DNA of 64,000 nucleotides from Bacteroides sp. (GTDB lineage Bacteria; Bacteroidota; Bacteroidia; Bacteroidales; Bacteroidaceae): the NCBI GenBank assembly GCA_019416685.1, contig DXWV01000055.1:131340-195339 (forward strand), written 5' to 3'. Both the position numbers and the translations under genes were made by a program. The notes below the pieces were generated by a model. That model ran no database searches. It was not told where the DNA came from and saw only the letters and a list, made by a program, of their open reading frames with translations. Position 1 is the first letter of the stretch. The number at the start of each line of letters is the position of its first letter. This document shows, piece by piece, positions 36,885 to 44,913 of this stretch.

Positions 36885-39095
36885 TCAATTCTCCACTGTC
36901 AACAGAATCACTGCACTCTCAAACTGATTGCTGAGCGGATTTGCGATACCAGCTGTCATCAACTCTGCTCCGGTGAAGAGTTTACCATGGGCGGCAAAAC
37001 GAGAAGGTGCCATCCGAAGGGTACTTCCCCGACCGGGAAGGTCCTGCCCCTTCGGAAGGTTCACTTCTGTAATACGGTAACGTTTATTGGCATCCAATCC
37101 ATTTAATAGAATGGCAGGAACGTTACCATCTTCTGTCTGATAAATATAAACAACCGCACGTTCTTTATCTTCGGAGACATAGCTCAATGATGCTACCGGC
37201 TGTTCATACGGAGAAACCAAACGGTACAAATCACCCTGCATCACCAACGGACGGATACTTTCTTTATAAAGTTTCACAGCAGCAGCCAGTTGTTCACGCT
37301 CTTCGGGAGTAGCCTTATCCAGTGCTAAATCGATACCGAAAGAGCCACTTAATGCCACATCAATCGCCATTTTCAGATGACGTTTGCCCATACGCGTCAC
37401 ATGTGCCGAGATAGTACTTGCCGGGAAAAAGTGAGAAAAGCCCCACTGAATCTTGATACGTCCCAACGGATCAGTATTATCACTCGGCCAGAAACTATGA
37501 AAGTATTGCATAGAACCATAATCCACACGCCCCGAACCTCCGGCACAAAGCATTGCCATCACATCCGGAAAACCTTTTGCAAAGCGGTCCATCAACCGGT
37601 AGAGTGCCCAATTATAATCTATCAACAGATGACTTTGTTTGTCCGGCTGCAAATAGGTAGAACCCGGCTGCGTCACATAGCGGTTGCAGTCCCACTTCAC
37701 ATACGAAATATCCGGATTGGGACGTAGTGTTTTGTCTATTACCTCCCATTCATACTGTTGCACTTCAGGACGTGTCAGGTCGAGTATCTCCTGATGACGA
37801 CCCAGAATCGGTTCACGCTTCTGCTGGGTAATAATCCATTCAGGATGTTTATTATAGAGTTCACTTTGTGGGTTTACCATCTCCGGTTCCAGCCAGATGC
37901 CAAAGCCTACTTTACGTTTCAGAGCTTCTTTAGCTATATACGAGAGCCCCCGCGGAAGTTTTTTCGTAGATACTTCCCAATCGCCCAGACCATGTTTGTC
38001 GTCATCACGAGAATAGGATCCGTTGCCAAACCAACCATCATCTAATAAGAAGAGTTCGGCACCAATTTGACGTGCACCATCGAAAAGTCCTTTCAGACGC
38101 TCTTCATCAAATGTACAGTGAGTCGCTTCCCAGTTATTGAGCAATACAGGACGGTCTTTTTCTGCATCGCGGATACCGTAAGCACGTGCCCAACGATGAA
38201 ATTTACGACTAATATCACCTTTGCCTTGTTTACTGTAAGTGTAAAGAACAGCAGGTGTAATGAAGGTATCACCACGTTCCAGATGATATTGCGAACCTAC
38301 CGGATTGATGCCAGTCAACATACGAAGATTATTATTCCAGTCTACTTCAAAAGCAAGCTGAAAACTACCTGCCCACTTCAAAGAACCGGCAAGTACTTCG
38401 CCCATATTTTCATCGGCTTTACCATTAAGAGAAAGGAGAAAAGAAGGGATACGCATCTGATTGGCACGTATACCAAGTTTGGAATCAAGAACTTTAATAC
38501 CTGTGGTAAGTTCTTCTTCGGCAAGAGTCGCTTCACGTTTATAATTACCTATAAATTGAGTAAGCCGGTAATTCTTTGCTTTCAGTATAGGAGATGCAGA
38601 AGCATAGCGATAAAGTATCACCTTGCCTTTTTCATTATGTGTGATTGTGTTCCATATCTCCATCATACTGGTAGATTCATAGCACTTGATGTAGACATCT
38701 ACAGAGAAAGGATAGGCGGGATCTTTCAGAGAAATAACGGTTTGTGTAATACCATTACCAAGTTGCTCCGTTCTATGATTTGTATAGAGCAATTCCGTAG
38801 AGGTATTACCGTCTACATGGGTAGCTTGCAAGGCAGGTTCAGTCAGTACACCATTGCCGTAAGGAGGAAGAAACTCCCACTCACGCGAAGGCATTTTAAC
38901 GGGAACTGTTACCTCTTTAGATACATCACCAAAAGCAAGCTGATAAAGGCGGCCGTCAGTACCAACCATAAAAGATAATTTCAGATCACCGGAGGTAACA
39001 TTAAATAATTGTTTTGCTATAGGATTGTCATCTGCTGCCCGGGCTAACAGAGGGCATAAAGACAAAAGGAAAAAGAGATAGATGTATTTCTTCAT
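36885..39095 (-). CDS. GH36 alpha-galactosidase
   Basis: The exported enzyme (signal peptide to about residue 20, ending LLARA) removes terminal alpha-galactose. It has the family layout: N-terminal beta-supersandwich (about 25-320), TIM barrel (about 330-640) and C-terminal beta domain. The nucleophile is Asp469 in YVKWDCNR and the acid/base Asp539 in FWPSDNTDP, both the canonical GH36 motifs; LLDDGWFG and GIWLEPEMVNP are further signatures. The length (736 residues) is normal for bacterial GH36. It stands in a run of - strand glycosidases with GH31 and GH97 upstream; the three may split alpha-linked galactose or glucose in different positions of the same glycan. Confidence 0.96.
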   Translation of the reverse strand: MKKYIYLFFLLSLCPLLARAADDNPIAKQLFNVTSGDLKLSFMVGTDGRLYQLAFGDVSKEVTVPVKMPSREWEFLPPYGNGVLTEPALQATHVDGNTSTELLYTNHRTEQLGNGITQTVISLKDPAYPFSVDVYIKCYESTSMMEIWNTITHNEKGKVILYRYASASPILKAKNYRLTQFIGNYKREATLAEEELTTGIKVLDSKLGIRANQMRIPSFLLSLNGKADENMGEVLAGSLKWAGSFQLAFEVDWNNNLRMLTGINPVGSQYHLERGDTFITPAVLYTYSKQGKGDISRKFHRWARAYGIRDAEKDRPVLLNNWEATHCTFDEERLKGLFDGARQIGAELFLLDDGWFGNGSYSRDDDKHGLGDWEVSTKKLPRGLSYIAKEALKRKVGFGIWLEPEMVNPQSELYNKHPEWIITQQKREPILGRHQEILDLTRPEVQQYEWEVIDKTLRPNPDISYVKWDCNRYVTQPGSTYLQPDKQSHLLIDYNWALYRLMDRFAKGFPDVMAMLCAGGSGRVDYGSMQYFHSFWPSDNTDPLGRIKIQWGFSHFFPASTISAHVTRMGKRHLKMAIDVALSGSFGIDLALDKATPEEREQLAAAVKLYKESIRPLVMQGDLYRLVSPYEQPVASLSYVSEDKERAVVYIYQTEDGNVPAILLNGLDANKRYRITEVNLPKGQDLPGRGSTLRMAPSRFAAHGKLFTGAELMTAGIANPLSNQFESAVILLTVEN

Positions 39096-39162
39096 TTTAG
39101 TTGAAAATTAAAAGTTTATTTAGTTGAAAATTGAAAGTTGAAAATGAGCTGTATTGTACCGA

Positions 39163-39248
39163 TACACCTCCCCTGCCCTTCGGGCACCCCCTCTCAGAGG
39201 GGAATGTGCTGCACTATCATCTACATAGCAACTGTCAATTGTCAACTA
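39163..39248. repeat. Composite intergenic repeat, copy 3, with TTCG-loop hairpin
   Basis: The block reads CACCTCCCC, a TGCCC-TTCG-GGCA hairpin (about 39177-39189), CCCCCTCTCAGAGGGGAA, then TGCTGCACTATCATC and a CAACTGTCAATTGTC simple array that continues into the last codons of the GH31 gene. It is the clearest of the copies. The bases before it (39096-39150) are short TTGAAAATTGAAAGT-like repeats. Confidence 0.6.
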
Positions 39249-41399
39249 TCAATTGTCAATTGTCATAAATCGCCAAGTCACCTCCCCTACCGAATCAGGT
39301 TTTCCCTTTTCAGCCTTCGAGATAGTGCCCTTCATTTTACCATTCTTTTGACGTACTACACTAATATCTCTCCATGTGTATACTCCCTTCTCATAATCAA
39401 ATGTTTCACCATCATCATCATACAGACGATAAGAGCCATTTGCTTTCCCATAGTGACGAATTTCCAGGTTCACTTTTACTCCCGGTTTCGGTGCATGAAG
39501 CATCGGCTCCATCATCGGAATGATAGCTCCGTCTTTCACATATACAGGAATACGATCCAGTCCCGGAGTTACTGTTATTGTCTCTCCATTACCAACATAT
39601 GCACCGGTATAAAAATCATACCAATCACCCTGTGGCAGTACGACTTTACGCTCCGTCTGCCCCTTAAACATAGGCGCTACCAGTAAATATTCACCTGCCA
39701 TATATTGGTCTTTTATTTCTTTAGTCACAGCTTCCAGATAGGGATTATCTTCCAAACTCTTCTCTTTCAGTTCTGTTGTTACCGCCGCATCCGGATTGAA
39801 TCCGGCTTCCAAACTCATACCACGGAAAGGAGGAATACCATCAAAATGATAACGCGCAAATTCCGTATACCAGTAAGGCATCATCTGCATACGAAGCAAC
39901 GCATACTCTTTCACTTGTTCGGCAACCTCCGGAAATGTCCAGGGTTTCGTACCACTACTCCACGCATTAATCATTGCCATCGGGGAAAAAACAACCGACT
40001 GGAAACGGCGTAACCAATCTTCCGCAGACTTAGAGCTACGTACTTCCGGAGTCCACAATACACCACAATATCCGGAGTTGATCAATGCTGTAATGAAGTC
40101 CGGGTGACTATAATAATCATTATAAATAACATAAGGCATAGAAGATGCTCCGGCATTTGATGCACGTACCAAACCGAATGTACGTTGATTGCGTGCCTTG
40201 TAGAGTTCAGCTGTTGTACGCTGTACCCAAAGCCCATAAGTTTGCCTCATCTGCTCGGCAGATACCCCCGATGGGAAAGTAGCCACATCCGGCCAGAGAT
40301 AATAATCATATCCGTCTACTTCATCTACTTTATAACCACTTACACCTATATCTACATGCTCTTTATTCAGTTTATTTTTCCATAAAGAGCGTGCTTTCTC
40401 ACCAGCCAAATCGGGAACAATACCGCACCACACCGTATGTGAACCACTTACAGGATACATATCCTTATATAGCTTTGAATCAGGAGACACATACGGGTTT
40501 GTCCACAGATTGATACGCACGCCTTTGTCGAGCATGTCCTTTACAAAACCCGAAGGATCGGGATAACGTGTAGCGTCCCATTCAAAGGTGCAAGGGTATG
40601 CTTTGCTCTGCCATCCCGGCTCCAAACCAATAAAGTCTAACGGATACCCCTGACGTTCAAACTCATCCGCTTCTTGTTTCACCTGCTCGGCAGTGTATAG
40701 TTTTTGTGTACGTTGCGTAAAACCGAGTCCCCAACGTGGAGGTAACGTACCGCCACCACAGAAAAGGTTGTAACGACGTACTACATCCATTGGAGTAGGA
40801 CCGGCAAAAAGATATATCTCTGTCCCCGGTGCAGGTACAAGAATAGAAACCGCATCCGAATAAGGGCGTGACGACCAGGATTTATCCGTATTACGATCTT
40901 TCGCTACCGGAGCATTGGGACTGTCTTTCAGTGCACCACTTCCGGCATATACGGTAATATAACGTGCCGAATTAATAAATACACCATAGCCCTGGCTGGA
41001 AACATAAAAAGGAACCGGAGCATGCGTACGTCCATTGTCCTTACCACCGTAATGGTCTACATGCAGATTCAGGATTTTACCACGTTGATGTACAGTTTGG
41101 AAGTTAAGTCCAAAACCATACAGTTGCTCTTTTCTCTGTAAGGGAATACGCAAAGCTGTCTGCCCATCTTGAATATTGCCTTTTATTTCAGAGGCAAATG
41201 CAGGTAATATTACCTCCGGCAAACGGCTGAAACCTTCCATTTTTGGAGTAACATCTGCCACTTGCAACAATGAATAACTTTCAGGAGTTCCTACAACTCC
41301 TTTCCAAACACCGGGCGCCACCTGCTCCCAGCTTATTTGTGCAGCAAGCTGCGCGACTGTCCATATGGACAGAATAAGGGTTACAATGTATCTTTTCAT
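39249..41399 (-). CDS. GH31 family alpha-glycosidase
   Basis: The exported protein (signal peptide to about residue 20, ending QLAAQ) is a retaining alpha-glycosidase of GH31, with N-terminal beta-sandwich, TIM barrel and C-terminal beta domains. The nucleophile is Asp359 in GYKVDEVDG. The region that normally holds the acid/base aspartate (W-x-GD) reads GVLWTPEVRSS, so a Glu stands at or near that position; a Glu-type acid/base is known to me as a variant in parts of the family but I cannot prove it here. Because of this and the neighbours GH36 and GH97, an alpha-galactosidase or other non-glucosidase activity should be considered. The last coding bases merge into the CAATTGTCAACT repeat, so the extreme C-terminus may be repeat-derived. 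Confidence 0.93.
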   Translation of the reverse strand: MKRYIVTLILSIWTVAQLAAQISWEQVAPGVWKGVVGTPESYSLLQVADVTPKMEGFSRLPEVILPAFASEIKGNIQDGQTALRIPLQRKEQLYGFGLNFQTVHQRGKILNLHVDHYGGKDNGRTHAPVPFYVSSQGYGVFINSARYITVYAGSGALKDSPNAPVAKDRNTDKSWSSRPYSDAVSILVPAPGTEIYLFAGPTPMDVVRRYNLFCGGGTLPPRWGLGFTQRTQKLYTAEQVKQEADEFERQGYPLDFIGLEPGWQSKAYPCTFEWDATRYPDPSGFVKDMLDKGVRINLWTNPYVSPDSKLYKDMYPVSGSHTVWCGIVPDLAGEKARSLWKNKLNKEHVDIGVSGYKVDEVDGYDYYLWPDVATFPSGVSAEQMRQTYGLWVQRTTAELYKARNQRTFGLVRASNAGASSMPYVIYNDYYSHPDFITALINSGYCGVLWTPEVRSSKSAEDWLRRFQSVVFSPMAMINAWSSGTKPWTFPEVAEQVKEYALLRMQMMPYWYTEFARYHFDGIPPFRGMSLEAGFNPDAAVTTELKEKSLEDNPYLEAVTKEIKDQYMAGEYLLVAPMFKGQTERKVVLPQGDWYDFYTGAYVGNGETITVTPGLDRIPVYVKDGAIIPMMEPMLHAPKPGVKVNLEIRHYGKANGSYRLYDDDGETFDYEKGVYTWRDISVVRQKNGKMKGTISKAEKGKPDSVGEVTWRFMTIDN

Positions 41400-41416
41400 T
41401 TTTATAATTATTTAAT

Positions 41417-41549
41417 TCAATTGACAGTGGACAATTGACAGTGGACAGTTGACAATTGATAATTGACAATTGATAATTGATAATTGACAGTTACTATGCA
41501 GCGTGACAACGCAGCCAACTGTCAACTGTCAATTGTCCACTGTCAACTA
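41417..41549. repeat. CAATTGACAG/TTGATAATTGACA simple repeat array
   Basis: The whole 150-bp gap between the GH31 and GH97 genes consists of variants of the 7-8 bp words TTGACAA, TTGATAA and TTGACAGTGGACA, interrupted only by ACTATGCAGCGTGACAACGCAGCC (41493-41516). The reverse-complement words dominate 41517-41549, so the two halves are inverted and can fold. The same words occur at 36867-36900 and 39228-39262. Confidence 0.75.
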
Positions 41550-43478
41550 TTATCTAATCGTTCCCGCAAACCCACCGTTTGCCAATAACTTCACTTTAAC
41601 TTTTCCATCTATCACAGAGATCACTTCGTTTCCGAAAGAATCCTTATCTTTTCCATCAGTAATCCAGATAGAGGACAACTCCTTACAAGCCTCCGGTAAA
41701 GAGAATTCCAACTCGCGCTCTTCATTCTTCCCGTTGATACCACCCACATACCAGACTTTTCCTTTACGACGTGCTACCACTGCAAAATCTGACGGATAAC
41801 CAGCCAACAACTGACTTTCGTCCCAGACAGCAGGCACATCTTTTAAGAAAAGTTTGGGCATGCGTGGCAATTCTTCATACGCCTCTATTCTATCTGCATA
41901 ACACTGAAAACCGGATTCAAAAACCACTGCGAGTGCTAACTGATGTGCTACCGTTGTTTGACGAATAGCCGGTACTCCCTGCCGTATCTTATTTGAAAAA
42001 GTAACAGGTGTATAATCCATTGACCCCACTACATTCCGCGTAAAAGGTACTGTAGCATTATGTTCTGCCGCCCGGTCACAACGCTCCTGACGTCCTAACG
42101 TCTCTGCTCCGCGTATTGCTTCGGTAGTCATCAGGTTAGGATAGGTCCGTTCAAAGCCGCGAGGCAAAGTTGCTCCATGTAAATCAACAAGTAAATAAAA
42201 CTCAGCCGCATCTTTTAGTATAGCCGGATAAAGCTGTATGATACGCTGTTTATCCGTATCGAAGAAGTCTACCTTGATACCTCTTACTCCCAGCCTGCTG
42301 ATACGTTCCATTTCCGCCCGACGCAATACAGGATCGGACATAAGACGATGCGTTGGAATACTATCCATCTCTCTTCCCGCACCGGAATGATACCACAACC
42401 AGACACCGACTCCTTTTTCTCCGGCATACTTCACCACATCTTCCATCGTACCTCCATTGTCCATTCGTTGCCATCCGGCATCAATCAATACATACTCCCA
42501 TCCCATCGCATGGTTGAAGTCTACATGTTTTATTTGTGTTTTATAATCACGAGTAGTTCCACCAGCATACCACCAACTCCAGGAAGCACGTCCCGGCAAT
42601 ACCCAGGAATCATCTCCTATCACTGACGGCGGATTCAGATGAGAAACCATCTGTGTACGGAAAACCGTATTCAGTTCCTTACCCACGATAATAGCACGCC
42701 AGGGTGTATACCAGGGGAAGGTGGAAACAGGCTCTACCGCATCTGGAACAACAGGTTCTTCTATCTCAGGAAAACGTATTTTATAAGCTTTGTTTTTTCC
42801 CGAGTTATCAATATGTGTAGCCGGATAAGAACCATCCAGATAAGCCTCAGTAATCATCATCCAGCAGTCATTGGTATTAAAAAGCATCGGAAAAGCCCAG
42901 CCACGACCATGGGATGCTTCGGTATTGATAGCAATTCCGTTCTTTGAATACTGCTCGTAACTTGGTTTGTGACGCTCATTCCAGTCATACGGATGAATCC
43001 ATGCTTTACCGTTGGCAGGTACTGAAAATTCTGTTAACTCATCTGTTATGGTATGTTGCTTCCCGTCATCCTCTTGTGTAAAGGCATAGCGGAAGGCGAT
43101 ACCATCATCGTATGCCCGTACAATCAGCTGAAAACCCTCAAAGGGAATCGTCATCTCCCGACAAGCATTCACAGTCCTAAGTTGTTTACCTGCCTTCAGC
43201 TCATAAGGTTCATTCATTGTTTTCACTACTGCTTTTCCTGCAGGGCGCGCATCTTTCCCATATTCTATCCCATCCATCACCAGTCCGAGACGGGACGGAT
43301 TGATCACTAATGAGTCACCACAATAAACGGAATATTGAAGTATAGTTGTCTCCTCACCTTCCGGTACCTGTGTTGCAACAAACCGTACTGCACCATCGGG
43401 TGACGTCAACGTCCACTCTTTCTCAGCCCGGCATCCCAGACAACCAAAGAGAATCAGCGAATAAAAAATTGCTTTCAT
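41550..43478 (-). CDS. GH97 glycoside hydrolase, retaining alpha-galactosidase type
   Basis: The product is a lipoprotein or exported enzyme (short signal with FGCLGC, Cys at 13 or 16). It has the GH97 order of N-terminal beta-sandwich, TIM barrel and C-terminal beta domain, with GRASWSWWYAGGTTRDY and YVLIDAGWQ blocks. Asp404 in GIKVDFFDTD matches the catalytic nucleophile of retaining GH97 enzymes; inverting SusB-type alpha-glucosidases lack it. This makes alpha-galactosidase the best prediction. Downstream, TTEAIRGAETL and FTRNVVGSMDYTP are family-typical. The gene starts 12 bp after the GH28 stop, so the two share a transcript. Confidence 0.95.
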   Translation of the reverse strand: MKAIFYSLILFGCLGCRAEKEWTLTSPDGAVRFVATQVPEGEETTILQYSVYCGDSLVINPSRLGLVMDGIEYGKDARPAGKAVVKTMNEPYELKAGKQLRTVNACREMTIPFEGFQLIVRAYDDGIAFRYAFTQEDDGKQHTITDELTEFSVPANGKAWIHPYDWNERHKPSYEQYSKNGIAINTEASHGRGWAFPMLFNTNDCWMMITEAYLDGSYPATHIDNSGKNKAYKIRFPEIEEPVVPDAVEPVSTFPWYTPWRAIIVGKELNTVFRTQMVSHLNPPSVIGDDSWVLPGRASWSWWYAGGTTRDYKTQIKHVDFNHAMGWEYVLIDAGWQRMDNGGTMEDVVKYAGEKGVGVWLWYHSGAGREMDSIPTHRLMSDPVLRRAEMERISRLGVRGIKVDFFDTDKQRIIQLYPAILKDAAEFYLLVDLHGATLPRGFERTYPNLMTTEAIRGAETLGRQERCDRAAEHNATVPFTRNVVGSMDYTPVTFSNKIRQGVPAIRQTTVAHQLALAVVFESGFQCYADRIEAYEELPRMPKLFLKDVPAVWDESQLLAGYPSDFAVVARRKGKVWYVGGINGKNEERELEFSLPEACKELSSIWITDGKDKDSFGNEVISVIDGKVKVKLLANGGFAGTIR

Positions 43479-43490
43479 GGTATTTTGTCT

Positions 43491-44864
43491 TTATTTGTAT
43501 ATTTCCATATCACCGTCCTCGCAAATGATCTCGGGACGTGCATCGGGATTCTTTAGTTCAAAGGTTACGTTCTTTAGTTTCAATCCGCGTACGTGACGTG
43601 CCCAAACACCATAAGCCGGAATCTTCGGGCCAAAGGTTTTTACTTCCGGATACTGGTCTATTGCCTCCGGCACTTTAGAGAGAGCATCTTCGGAAGTTCC
43701 CGTACCGAGCAGACGAATCTGTATATTTTCAAGTGTCAGATTAGTGATGTAATGTCCCGGAATACCGGTAATAAGAATACCGGAGGGAGGAGTGAGTTGT
43801 GCTTTATCAGCAGCTACAGCTTTTACATTCCGGATCGTGACATTTTCAAATACCCCCACCGGTTGTTGTGTATCCTGTCCTTTACGAAATACACTCAAAC
43901 GGGCACCGAGACGGAAAAGCATCGGAGTACGTACTTCTTCCATAGTAATGTCTGAGATTTCGACATTACGCAGGTGAGCTCCGTCTACCGAGAAAAGTTT
44001 GATACCCCCATTCTTAGTATCATAAATGTGACAATTACTGATACGAATATTCTCGAAACCGGCCATGGACTCCGTCCCCATCTTAATACCAGCTTGATTA
44101 CTTTTGAGCTTCATATTCTCTACAACGATATCATCACATCCCATTTTACTGGAAGTTGTCTTAAAGCAAAGTGCATCATCGCCACTGATAATATCACAAT
44201 TGCTGATACGCACATGCTGACAACCGTCGATATTAATACCATCATTGTGTGCAACACCGAAACTGCGAATCGTCACATTGTCTATCTTCACATTGCGGCA
44301 CTGAAAGTAATGAGAAGTCCAGGCACCGGCATACTTCAAAGTAACATCACGTACAGTTACTCCTTCGCAACGTACCAGGCGAAGCAAAAAGGGGCGAAGT
44401 CCCCAACGCTTACCTTCGGGACGTGTATCCACTTTGATGTGTCTTTCTTTTAATGCAGAGCCCTGACCGTCGATACTGCCTTCTCCTTCAAGAGTGACAT
44501 TCTTTGCGTCAACAGCCACCAACAATGCCCAGCCGACATCAATGCCCAAGCCTTCTGTAAAAGGATCGAGATTGTCATAGGCTTTATAATCCGTAGTACC
44601 CAAAATCAAAGCATCCTTTTCCAAATGCAGGGTTACATTATCTTTCAATACAATCGTAGCCGAAAGATAGGTACCAGCCGGAACAAGTACCGTGCCACCT
44701 CCAGCCTTATGGCAGGCATCGATTGCCTTTTGAATAGCAGGAGAATCCAGCTTCTTCCCGTTACCACGGGCACCGTATTTTTTCACATTAAAAGTTTCTG
44801 CAGATGCACCTGTAATCAGGAACAGCATCGTGAATAGAAAAATACAGAGTCTTTTTGTCGTCAT
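43491..44864 (-). CDS. GH28 polygalacturonase-like exo-enzyme
   Basis: The exported enzyme (signal peptide ending GASAE, about 23 residues) is a right-handed beta-helix of GH28. The first helix turn reads FNVKKYGARGNGK. Catalytic aspartates are Asp208 in HNDGINIDG and Asp229/Asp230 in SGDDALCFK; the substrate loop is QAGIKMGTES, replacing the classical GHG/RIK motifs, which points away from a standard endo-polygalacturonase and toward an exo-acting or rhamnogalacturonan-type enzyme. Length 457 is usual. With the second GH28-like protein (49131-51965) it is the best evidence for a pectic substrate of the locus. Confidence 0.93.
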   Translation of the reverse strand: MTTKRLCIFLFTMLFLITGASAETFNVKKYGARGNGKKLDSPAIQKAIDACHKAGGGTVLVPAGTYLSATIVLKDNVTLHLEKDALILGTTDYKAYDNLDPFTEGLGIDVGWALLVAVDAKNVTLEGEGSIDGQGSALKERHIKVDTRPEGKRWGLRPFLLRLVRCEGVTVRDVTLKYAGAWTSHYFQCRNVKIDNVTIRSFGVAHNDGINIDGCQHVRISNCDIISGDDALCFKTTSSKMGCDDIVVENMKLKSNQAGIKMGTESMAGFENIRISNCHIYDTKNGGIKLFSVDGAHLRNVEISDITMEEVRTPMLFRLGARLSVFRKGQDTQQPVGVFENVTIRNVKAVAADKAQLTPPSGILITGIPGHYITNLTLENIQIRLLGTGTSEDALSKVPEAIDQYPEVKTFGPKIPAYGVWARHVRGLKLKNVTFELKNPDARPEIICEDGDMEIYK

Positions 44865-44913
44865 AAGTTGTGAATTTTTAGTTTATGAGTTTTTAGTTTA
44901 CAAGTTCTTTAGT

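Noticed and set aside
38067..38978. 303-codon frame antisense to the GH36 gene
   Set aside because: Shadow of the GH36 frame, with no motif and no ribosome-binding context.
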